Assembly: GCA_035556655.1 (NCBI GenBank)
Contig: DATMFW010000097.1
Location: forward strand, 1-29,719
Origin: JBDSKH01 sp035556655
GTDB lineage: Bacteria > Actinomycetota > Actinomycetes > Actinomycetales > Microbacteriaceae
DNA length: 29,719 bases
Direction: 5' to 3'
Shown here: piece by piece, positions 7,045 through 15,506 of the stretch
Numbering within the stretch: the first letter of the stretch is position 1
How the letters are laid out: each line of letters begins with the position of its first letter
Made by a program: the position numbers and the translations under genes
Notes under the pieces: model-generated
Database searches by the model: none
What the model was told of the DNA's origin: nothing
Seen by the model: the letters and a program-made list of their open reading frames with translations, nothing else

Positions 7045-10000
7045 ATGCTTACTTCTGCGCGCTCCCGGAGAACCGGACGCATCGCAGCGGCCGCCGCCGC
7101 CCTCCTCGGGCTGCTCGGCGGGCTGTTCGCGAGCGCACCCGCCTTCGCCGACGACTACACCGCCGTGCTGCAGATCACCAAGACGGTAAACAAGGCCGCC
7201 CTGGTGCCCAACGACACGCTCGTCTACACGATCGCCGTCGACTGCTCGACCGACAACTGCGTCGGAGCCCGGCTGGTCGACACCCTCCCGCCGGAGTGGG
7301 ACGCGCTCACCCTGCAGACCACCCCCGCGGTCTCCGGAGGGTCGTCGACGTTCAGCTGGGGCGGCGTCAACAACCGCACCCTCACCGTCGACTTCACGAA
7401 GGCGACCCCGGGCGGCCCCGGCATCCCGGCCGGTACCGGCTACTCGGTGCAGGTCTCGCTCACGGTCCCGTCGAACCTGCCCGCGGACTGGCTCCCGAAC
7501 GGCGTCACCGTCACCAACACCGCCCGGGTGTCGGCGACGACTGCCGCCGAGGTCAGCGCGAGCGCCGACGCCAAGGTCACCGTGCCGTACTCGGTCAACA
7601 CCACCGCGGGTGCCACCTGGAGCCCGACCAGCGCGCAGTTCAAGGTCGGTGAACCGTCGACCCTGACCCTCACCACCCGCAACACCTCGAACGCCGCCGC
7701 CACCAGCCTGCGCCTACTCGCCCCGACCGACCCGACCGCCGCGAGCAGCCTGTTCGAGTACACCAACCTGACCGGTTTCGGGGCCGTCGTGTTCCCGGCG
7801 GGCGCTGACCGCATCCAGGTCGACGCGTATGTCGCAGGCGCCTGGGTGACGGGCCCGGTCGGCACCACAGCCGCCCTGGACGGCTCGGTCACGATGTCTG
7901 ACGTGCGGGGTCTGCGGATCACCTTCACCTCGTCGACCGGCAGCACCCTCACCTCGAACGGGGCCGCCGGCTCCGTCGTCGTGCAGCTCGGACAGCGCGC
8001 CACCACCCGGACGGCGGGCACATCGCTGATCAGCGGTGCCACGGTGACCGCGAACGTCACCGGAACCGTCACCGTCCCGACCCAGCCGGCGAAGAGCGTC
8101 ACCACCAGCGCGACCTACGGCATCGGCGCCCTCACCTCCTCGGTGAGCGCCACCACGACCTTCACCGGAACCCGGGTCGCGGCGGGCACCAGCAGCCGCG
8201 CCACGCTGACCGGACGCAACACCTCCAACGGCCCCCTGGCGTCGATGACGATCACCCAGCCGACCTCGAGCGCCCTGCTCGGATCCAAGGTCACCTTCGG
8301 CGGCTTCTCGGCCACCGGGGCGGCGTGGCCGACCGGGGCGACCAGCGCCACCGTCACCTGGTTCGTCGACAGCGGTGCGGCGCCCGCGCCGGTCGTGATC
8401 TCGTCGACCGATCCGCTGCCGGCCACCCCGACGCTCGTCGGCGGCCAGGGCATCACCGGGTTCTCGGTGCAGTACGCCGGCTCGATCGCGGCGAACGCGA
8501 CTGCGGCCGTCCCCTTCACGGTGGCGCTCGCGGCGGATGCCGTGCCCGCCAGCCCGGGCAGCGGCACCTTCACCAACACCATCCGCGTCGACGGCGTGAA
8601 CGACGCCGGCACCGCGACGCCGGCGACGGCCAGCGCGACGCTCACCGTGCTGTACCCGCAGATCGGCATCAGCATGACCAAGTCGGTCACGCCGAGCGCG
8701 AGCGCCCCCGCGCCGGCCGGCGGTCGCTCGATCGTGCAGCTGCGGGCCACCACCTCCTCCGACTCCGGGTTCGTGACGCCCACCACGGTGACCATCTCCG
8801 ATGGGGTCACCGGCGGGCCCGCCGACTACTGGAGCGCGTTCAACCTCGTCGGGGTCGCCCCGACGCAGGTGCTCGCCGGTTCCACCCTGCTCGTGCAGTA
8901 CACGCTCGACGGCACGACCTGGACCGACCTCGGCGGTGTCACCGCGGGGGCCTCGGCCACGACCTACCAGGGCGTGTTCCCGACCGCGGAAGCGCCGAAC
9001 ATCGTCGGGGTACGCTTCGTGCACACCAAGGCGTCCGGCTTCGCCCAGTCCTCGACCCTGGTCGGCAACCTGGCCTTCCAGTCCCGCGCGACCCTGCGCG
9101 GAACGGCGACGCCGACGGCGACCTCGGGCAGCACGCCCAGCTACACCAACGCCGCCACGGTGAAGGCCGTCGGAGATGTGAACCTGCCGGGCGGCGGCGC
9201 CGTCTCCGGCAGCGGCGGGGCGAGCTCCGCCGGCGGTGTCGTCTGGCGCCCGGCCGGCAGCGGCGGGCAGCTGTTCGACAAGGCCTGGACCACCGCGACC
9301 GTCGACTCGCAGTCCGGTCAGACCAAGGTGGCGCGGATCCGCTGGGGAACCGAGATCGACGGCTACAGCAGCGTCGCCGTCAGCGACCCCGCCGACCCGA
9401 CCCTTCCGGTGTCGCAGACCGTCTTCCAGGCGTTCAACCTTCAGCGGATCGACGCCATCACCACCAGCACCGACCCGCTGATCGCCTTCGACCAGGTCGC
9501 CGACATCGAGCTCTACACCGCCGCGGGCGGCTGGGCCTCGATCAAGTCCACGGTCTGTGCCACGGCATCCAACTGCCAGGGCAAGCTGAACGCCTACACG
9601 CTGACGACGGCGCAGCAGGCGAACACCCTCGGCGTGCGCATCACCTTCGCCGAGTGGGCCGCCGGCCGCGCCGCGAGCACCGACCCGCTGACCCCGCCGG
9701 TGGGCTCGGGGGTGGCGAGCAGCCCGAGCTCGCGCCGCCTCGACCTCACCTTCGTGCTGCGCAACAAGGTGCGCGACGCCTCCGCGATGGCCGATCCCAC
9801 GTTCCCGTGGACCACCGGGACGCGCGTCTACAACGCCGTCGACCCCGGCGTGGTCTCGAACGACGCCAAGGTGACGATGGGCGCCCACAGCGCGTCGGCC
9901 TCCGACACCATCCTGATCTTCGACCGTCCGCCGGGCGTCAACCTGACCCACGTCGCCCAGAACTCCGCGGGCGCGGCGCTCACCGGGCCGATCGCGATCC

Positions 10001-13000
10001 CGAGCCTGAATGACACCAACCCGACCGCCTACCCGGTCGTGAAGTTCTCGATGACCGGCACCAACGCATCCACCGCCCGCGCCTGGTACCTGCGCATGAC
10101 CGACCAGATGCCGTGCAGCACGACGGCGGTGAGCAGCTGCGCCCACCTCAGCGTTCCCGGCACCGGCGGCTGGACGGTCAACCCGTACGCCGGCAAGACC
10201 TGGGATGCCGCGACCAGCCCGTTCGAGTACTTCACCATCGAGAAGGTGGCCTACACCCTGACCAGCGGGTCCGGGATCTCGGCGGGCAACTCCTCGATCA
10301 CGTTCTGGAAAGAGGACGGCAGCAACGAGACCGTCGCCCTCAGCTCGCCGAAACTGACCGACAAGGCGTATCTGGCCGACGTCGTCGGCGTCAGCGCGGT
10401 GTTCGCCAGCACCTCGACCACCGAGGGCGGCACCATCGTCAGCGGTGGCGGAGCGACCATCGTGCTCGACACGCGGCTGCGCAAGTTCCAGCGCAGCGAC
10501 GACGCACTCATCTCGGGCGCCCGCTCGGTCCTGAACTCGGCGTTCGCGCAGGACTGGGACGGCGTGCTCGACGACACCGCCGCCTACGGCTCGACCAGCG
10601 CCAGCGTCGCGCTGACCGACGCGCAGATCGACGTGGCCGTCACCAAGAGCTTCTCCACCGCGAGCATCCTCGAGGCCTCGCGCGGAACCGAGATCACCAC
10701 GACGCTGCACGCCGATCAGGGCGCGGCCACCGCATCCGCCACGCAGGTCGTGGTGAGCGATGTCGACCCGGCGTTCTGGGACGCGTTCGAGCTGCGCTCG
10801 CTCACCAGCGTCGGCATGCCGCTCGGCGCCGACCGCGTGCGGGTCGACGTGCAGCTGAACGGCGGAAGCTCCTGGACCTCGGGCGCCACCGTCTCTTCTG
10901 CCCCCGCCCTGCCCGCCGTGACGCTGTCGCAGGTCACCGGTTTGCGCGTGGTGTTCACCCGCGCCGACGGCGGCCTGTTCTCGGTCACCGCCCCGGCTGC
11001 GGGCTGGTCCACCGACATCCTGTTCGCGGTGCGCCTGCGCAGCGCCGACCGCGGAACCGGGGCGGCGATCCCGTTCCCCGGATCGGTGTCGAACACGGCC
11101 ACCGCGACCGTCGAGCACCCGGTGCTCGGCAGCGACTCGGCCACCGCGACCCGCTCGCTCGCGCTCGATCCCGGCACCTTCAGGGTGGATGTCGAGAAGC
11201 GCCGCTCGGTCGCCACCAGCCCCGCGGGTGAGACCCTCGAGTTCCGTCTGCTGGTCAAGAACACCGGAACGGGTTATCTCGACAACCCGGTCGTCATCGA
11301 CCAGCTGCCCATCGACGCCGGCCTCGCCGCGGGCGGACCGCTGCTGTTCGACCCGACCAGCGAGGTCACCTACTCCACGACGGCGGGCGGCATCCTGCCG
11401 GTCACCGGGGTGGGCGTCGCCTACGACGACACCACCCGGCGGATCACGTTCAGCTGGCCGTCCGGCTCGCGCCTGGCGCCCGGGGAGACCTACACGATCG
11501 TGGTGCCGCTTCAGGTGGCCCCCGGTCTGCAGTCCACCTACGGCGATGCCGTCAACCGCATGACCTTCACCAGCGACCGCACCCTGAGCGGCTGCACGAA
11601 CGCCTCCGCGAACGGCGAGGGCGTCAGCCAGCCGGGCGGCGCGAAGTACTGCTCCACGACGAGCCGTGTTCAGGCGGTCTCCGCCTCGGCGATCAGCTCG
11701 TTCAAGGGGGTCAAGGGCGATGTCGACGCCGCGGGCGTCTCGACCAGCGGCGCCGTCAACGTCAACGACGCCACGACTCCGTGCGTGGCCGACGCCCAGG
11801 GCTTCTACCGCAACCCGTGTGCGGCGAACACCGTCGTCGGCGGCACCGACCTCTGGAAGGTGCAGTACACCAACGGCGGCAACGTGCCCGCGCTGACCGC
11901 GACCGTCGTCGACGTGCTGCCCAAGCCGGGGGATGTCTACCTCGGCACCGGCGCGGCTCGCGGTTCGACGTTCCGTCCGGTCTTCGCCGGTGACGTGACG
12001 CTGAGCGCGCTCGGGCTGGCGGCGGGCACCACGCTCTCGGGCTGGCAGGTCACCACCTCGGCGAACCCGTGCCCGAGCTACGCCTCGAACCCGACCTGCA
12101 CCACGGCCAGCTGGCTCGACGGCGCCACATACCCGACCGGCAGCTACGGCAACATCACCGCTCTGCGGTTCCAGTTCAGCTTCGCCGGGGTCACCGCATC
12201 GCCCGGCTCGCTGCCGCCGGCCGCGACGGTCGCGGTCACCTACAAGACCGTGAACACCCCGACGACCTCGGCGAGCGACAACCGTGCCCCGGTGACCGCT
12301 CCCGTGACGAACCAGCGCGCCTGGAACACGTTCGGCGTCTTCGCCACCTTCGGCCCGAGCTACACCGACCGCCGGGTCGAGCCCGTCCGGGCCGGCGTCC
12401 AGCTGGCCAGCGGCCCGCTGCAGGTGCAGAAGGTGAAGATCGGCGACGGTGCGCCGTGGTCTCCGACGTCGCTCGCGGCGAGCGTGACCTGCACGGTGGC
12501 CGGCGTGAACGTGGTGCTCCCGGCATCCGGTGCGCTCACCCTCGCGATGAGCAACGGGACGCCGTATGCCGCCCGCCTCGACGGCATCCCGGTCGGGTCG
12601 GTCTGCGACATCGCCGAGACCACCACCGGTGCATCGGCGGTCGACTACGACCCGGCGGCCCCGGGCGGTGACGCCGCGCGCGTCACCATCGGCACGGCCG
12701 GCGGCCCGGCCGCCGCCATCCCGGCCGGCCAGACCGCGACGGTGACCAACACCTACGGCACGACCCGCCTGAAGATCAGCAAGGTGGTCACGACGGATGC
12801 CGACACGGGCTCGTTCGGCCCGTTCGACTTCACCCTGTCGTGCTCCGCGAACACCGGAACCGGGATCGTGCCCGTCGTGCTCGACCCCTCCGACGCCGCG
12901 TTCACCCTGAGCGCGAACCAGTCGCGCACCATCGTCGACCTGCCGGTCAGCGCCACCTGCCAGGTGACCGAGACCGACAGCTTCCACGCCGACCTGATCG

Positions 13001-15456
13001 AGATGTCGATCCCCGGCGGGCCGGCGACCACGGTGCTGCAGGGCCAGGCCTACACCGTCGCGCTCGGCACCGACCCGGGCTACGCCGTCACCGTGCGCAA
13101 CACCTACCTCGCCGGGCAGGTGGCCGTGTCGAAGACCGTCACCGGATCCGGTGGCGCCGACTTCGGCACCGGGCCGTTCACCGTGGAGCTGAGCTGCACC
13201 TGGCAGGGCCAGAGCCTGTACACGACCAGCTTCACGCTCGTCGACGGGCAGACCCGCACGATGACGCCGGTCTTCCCGAAGGGTACGTCCTGTGCGATCG
13301 ACGAGACCGACGCGGGCGGGGCGACGACCCCGGCCTCCGGTACCTCGGTGATCGTGCCCGGTCCGGCCGGCGGTCAGCCGCTGGGACTGGTCACGGCCGG
13401 GCTCACCAACCGCTTCGACACCGGATCTCTGAAGGTGGTCAAGCAGCGCACCGGCTCGTACCCGCGCTACGGCGCCGGACCCTTCCAGGTCCACGTCGTC
13501 TGCACCTGGGACAAGCCGGGCGCGAGCGATCAGGTGATCCCGCTTCCGGGCGGCGGACTCGTCGACCTGACGAGCGCCGGCGGCTACGAAGCCACCGTCA
13601 CCGGGCTCATCGCCGGGGCCGACTGCACGGTCAAAGAGACCCGGTACGGCGGGGCCACCAGCCACCCGACGGCCGGCGTCGCCGCCTCCGCGATCACCGT
13701 CGGCGGCACCAGCACGGCGACCATCACCAACGACTACGCCACGGGCACGCTCGTCATCGACAAGGACCGCACCGGACCGGGCCGCGACGCGTTCGGCGCC
13801 GGACCCTTCGAGGTCGCCGTCTCGTGCTGGTACGACGTCGACGGCACCGCGACCCCCATCGCCATGGGGGCGGATGCGACCGCGACCCTCAGCGCAGGCA
13901 ACGGCTACCACGCCGAGATCACCGATCTCATCGTGGGCGCCGAGTGCACGGTCGTCGAGACGGATGCCGGGCTCGCCACCTCGACGACGTACGCGCCCGG
14001 CGACGGGACCGTGACGATCGTCGCCGCGGGCGGAACCGACGCCCGCGTGCTGATCACCAACGACTTCCAGGTCGGGGCGCTCGACATCGAGAAGACCGCG
14101 TCCGAGAGCCTCGTGCAGGGCGGTGACGGCTACGACTACGAGTTCGTCGTGCGGAACGTCGGGGTGGTCGACGCCGCCGATGTCACCGTCACCGACGTTC
14201 TCGACCCGGCACTCAAGGTGACCGCCATCGCCTCGGCCGGCTGGGCGAGCTGCGCGGTCGCCGGTGCCGATGGCGCCGGGTTCGGCGGAACCCTCACCTG
14301 CCTGCTGAACGATGCCGGCAACCCGGTGCTCGCCGCCGGTGCCACCGCGCCGACCATCACGGTCACGGTGCTGGTGCTCGACGAGATCGCCCAGGACGAC
14401 ATCGTCAACGAGGCCGAGGTCACCACGTCGACGGTCGTCGTGACCGGCGACGACGACAGCGTGACCACCCCGGTCAAGTGGCTCGACGTGGTCGCCGCAC
14501 CGCAGTGCGTGCAGGACGCGCCCTGGCTGACCTACACGGTCGACGCGCACAACCTCGACGTCGCCGGCCACACCATGACCGTCGACTGGAAGGACGCGGC
14601 CGGAACGGTCATCCACACCGACAGCGTCCCGATCACCGCCAGCGGTGTCGTGCACGGCCAGCTGCTCTGGCCCGGAGCGGAGGTCGACGCCAACGGCGAC
14701 GGCATCGCCTGGCCGGGCTGGCGTGCCGCACTGCCGGGTGAGACCCCGGACTGGGAGAACCTCGTCCTCGATCCGGCCGCTTATGGCTACGGCCTGCGCA
14801 GCGGCGCGACGGTCGACATCCACATCAACCCGTCGACGACCGTGTCGGTGACCTACCCGCCCGCGAGCGCGTCCTGCGAGGAGACCCCGGTCGGCCGGAT
14901 GTCCGACATGTGGCTGACCAAGACGGCCTCGAAGACCGATGTCGCGCCGGGTGGCACGTTCCAGTACACGATCCGCGCCGGCAACGACGGCCTGGGAGCC
15001 GTCGAAGACGTGGTGCTCGTCGACGACGTGCCCGACACGCTCCTGGTGCTGGCGGCGACGCCGGTGGTTCCGACCGACCCCGCGGCTCCGGCCTGGCGCT
15101 CGTGCACCGTCGACCCCGGTTACGGCGGCGACGTGAGGTGCGAGCTGGATCGCCCGCTGGCCTTCGGGGAGACCGTTCCCGACCTGGTGCTCGATGTGCG
15201 ACTGGATCCGAAGGCGAAAGCCGGAGTCATCGTGAACGTGGTGACCCTGACCTTCGAGGAGAGCCCGCCGAACGCGGCCGCGCGCCTCGCCGGTCTCGGC
15301 ACCCGGTCGCTCACGGCGGATGCCACGGTGATGACCGCGGGGCTGGCGCTCGCCCTCACCGGAGCCGGGATCGGGATCGCCCTGCCGTTCGCGCTCGGGC
15401 TGCTGGCGGCCGGTGTGCTGCTGATCGTGTACCGCCGCCGGCCGGCGGCGGACTGA
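7045..15456 (+). CDS. Giant modular cell-surface protein with DUF11/DUF5979-like domains
   Basis: The protein has 2803 aa and a Sec signal peptide (basic RSRRTGR, hydrophobic core, APAFA cleavage near 35/36). A first DUF11-like domain (about 40-160) begins LQITKTVNK. Roughly six divergent modules follow to about 1375, marked by recurring strands such as GLRITF (289), GVRFVH (653), GVRITF (862) and GLRVVF (1297). A DUF11-like domain (about 1379-1520) and a further related domain (to about 1780) come next, then five DUF5979-like domains (about 1792-2340) with PF-x-V/F-x-L/V-S/V-C and a second Cys before an ETD/ET motif. Further domains are DUF11-like (2346-2477), an unassigned one (2479-2617) and a last DUF11-like one (2622-2749). 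The C-terminus is LALTG, a membrane segment and RRRPAAD, so it is probably sortase-attached to the wall. It is likely an adhesin or stalk; the ligand is unknown. The ATG at 7045 is chosen for the signal peptide and the upstream GGAG; the frame is open far upstream only by base bias. Confidence 0.88.
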   Translation: MLTSARSRRTGRIAAAAAALLGLLGGLFASAPAFADDYTAVLQITKTVNKAALVPNDTLVYTIAVDCSTDNCVGARLVDTLPPEWDALTLQTTPAVSGGSSTFSWGGVNNRTLTVDFTKATPGGPGIPAGTGYSVQVSLTVPSNLPADWLPNGVTVTNTARVSATTAAEVSASADAKVTVPYSVNTTAGATWSPTSAQFKVGEPSTLTLTTRNTSNAAATSLRLLAPTDPTAASSLFEYTNLTGFGAVVFPAGADRIQVDAYVAGAWVTGPVGTTAALDGSVTMSDVRGLRITFTSSTGSTLTSNGAAGSVVVQLGQRATTRTAGTSLISGATVTANVTGTVTVPTQPAKSVTTSATYGIGALTSSVSATTTFTGTRVAAGTSSRATLTGRNTSNGPLASMTITQPTSSALLGSKVTFGGFSATGAAWPTGATSATVTWFVDSGAAPAPVVISSTDPLPATPTLVGGQGITGFSVQYAGSIAANATAAVPFTVALAADAVPASPGSGTFTNTIRVDGVNDAGTATPATASATLTVLYPQIGISMTKSVTPSASAPAPAGGRSIVQLRATTSSDSGFVTPTTVTISDGVTGGPADYWSAFNLVGVAPTQVLAGSTLLVQYTLDGTTWTDLGGVTAGASATTYQGVFPTAEAPNIVGVRFVHTKASGFAQSSTLVGNLAFQSRATLRGTATPTATSGSTPSYTNAATVKAVGDVNLPGGGAVSGSGGASSAGGVVWRPAGSGGQLFDKAWTTATVDSQSGQTKVARIRWGTEIDGYSSVAVSDPADPTLPVSQTVFQAFNLQRIDAITTSTDPLIAFDQVADIELYTAAGGWASIKSTVCATASNCQGKLNAYTLTTAQQANTLGVRITFAEWAAGRAASTDPLTPPVGSGVASSPSSRRLDLTFVLRNKVRDASAMADPTFPWTTGTRVYNAVDPGVVSNDAKVTMGAHSASASDTILIFDRPPGVNLTHVAQNSAGAALTGPIAIPSLNDTNPTAYPVVKFSMTGTNASTARAWYLRMTDQMPCSTTAVSSCAHLSVPGTGGWTVNPYAGKTWDAATSPFEYFTIEKVAYTLTSGSGISAGNSSITFWKEDGSNETVALSSPKLTDKAYLADVVGVSAVFASTSTTEGGTIVSGGGATIVLDTRLRKFQRSDDALISGARSVLNSAFAQDWDGVLDDTAAYGSTSASVALTDAQIDVAVTKSFSTASILEASRGTEITTTLHADQGAATASATQVVVSDVDPAFWDAFELRSLTSVGMPLGADRVRVDVQLNGGSSWTSGATVSSAPALPAVTLSQVTGLRVVFTRADGGLFSVTAPAAGWSTDILFAVRLRSADRGTGAAIPFPGSVSNTATATVEHPVLGSDSATATRSLALDPGTFRVDVEKRRSVATSPAGETLEFRLLVKNTGTGYLDNPVVIDQLPIDAGLAAGGPLLFDPTSEVTYSTTAGGILPVTGVGVAYDDTTRRITFSWPSGSRLAPGETYTIVVPLQVAPGLQSTYGDAVNRMTFTSDRTLSGCTNASANGEGVSQPGGAKYCSTTSRVQAVSASAISSFKGVKGDVDAAGVSTSGAVNVNDATTPCVADAQGFYRNPCAANTVVGGTDLWKVQYTNGGNVPALTATVVDVLPKPGDVYLGTGAARGSTFRPVFAGDVTLSALGLAAGTTLSGWQVTTSANPCPSYASNPTCTTASWLDGATYPTGSYGNITALRFQFSFAGVTASPGSLPPAATVAVTYKTVNTPTTSASDNRAPVTAPVTNQRAWNTFGVFATFGPSYTDRRVEPVRAGVQLASGPLQVQKVKIGDGAPWSPTSLAASVTCTVAGVNVVLPASGALTLAMSNGTPYAARLDGIPVGSVCDIAETTTGASAVDYDPAAPGGDAARVTIGTAGGPAAAIPAGQTATVTNTYGTTRLKISKVVTTDADTGSFGPFDFTLSCSANTGTGIVPVVLDPSDAAFTLSANQSRTIVDLPVSATCQVTETDSFHADLIEMSIPGGPATTVLQGQAYTVALGTDPGYAVTVRNTYLAGQVAVSKTVTGSGGADFGTGPFTVELSCTWQGQSLYTTSFTLVDGQTRTMTPVFPKGTSCAIDETDAGGATTPASGTSVIVPGPAGGQPLGLVTAGLTNRFDTGSLKVVKQRTGSYPRYGAGPFQVHVVCTWDKPGASDQVIPLPGGGLVDLTSAGGYEATVTGLIAGADCTVKETRYGGATSHPTAGVAASAITVGGTSTATITNDYATGTLVIDKDRTGPGRDAFGAGPFEVAVSCWYDVDGTATPIAMGADATATLSAGNGYHAEITDLIVGAECTVVETDAGLATSTTYAPGDGTVTIVAAGGTDARVLITNDFQVGALDIEKTASESLVQGGDGYDYEFVVRNVGVVDAADVTVTDVLDPALKVTAIASAGWASCAVAGADGAGFGGTLTCLLNDAGNPVLAAGATAPTITVTVLVLDEIAQDDIVNEAEVTTSTVVVTGDDDSVTTPVKWLDVVAAPQCVQDAPWLTYTVDAHNLDVAGHTMTVDWKDAAGTVIHTDSVPITASGVVHGQLLWPGAEVDANGDGIAWPGWRAALPGETPDWENLVLDPAAYGYGLRSGATVDIHINPSTTVSVTYPPASASCEETPVGRMSDMWLTKTASKTDVAPGGTFQYTIRAGNDGLGAVEDVVLVDDVPDTLLVLAATPVVPTDPAAPAWRSCTVDPGYGGDVRCELDRPLAFGETVPDLVLDVRLDPKAKAGVIVNVVTLTFEESPPNAAARLAGLGTRSLTADATVMTAGLALALTGAGIGIALPFALGLLAAGVLLIVYRRRPAAD
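15349..15453 (+). other. LAxTG-like cell-wall sorting signal of the surface protein
   Basis: The last 35 residues are LALTG (2769-2773), a hydrophobic segment of about 23 residues, and the basic tail RRRPAAD. This is the three-part layout of sortase substrates; actinobacterial class E sortases are known to prefer LAxTG over LPxTG. No sortase gene lies in the window, so the enzyme must be encoded elsewhere. Confidence 0.7.
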
Positions 15457-15462
15457 GAGACC

Positions 15463-15494
15463 ACCGGCCGGCGGGCCCTACCCCGCCGGCCGGT
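15463..15494. terminator. Bidirectional hairpin terminator between convergent genes
   Basis: A 13-bp perfect inverted repeat (accggccggcggg / cccgccggccggt) with the 6-nt loop ccctac lies 7 nt after the surface-protein stop and 12 nt beyond the end of the convergent helicase gene. No T run follows on either side, as is common for actinobacterial hairpin terminators. Confidence 0.75.
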
Positions 15495-15506
15495 ACTCGT
15501 CGGGGC

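Noticed and set aside
7714..14823. A 2369-codon open frame antisense to the surface-protein gene
   Set aside because: It mirrors the codon bias of a long high-GC gene. The translation is low-complexity Arg/Gly/Ala/Val/Asp without recognisable domains, and it starts and ends inside the real gene.
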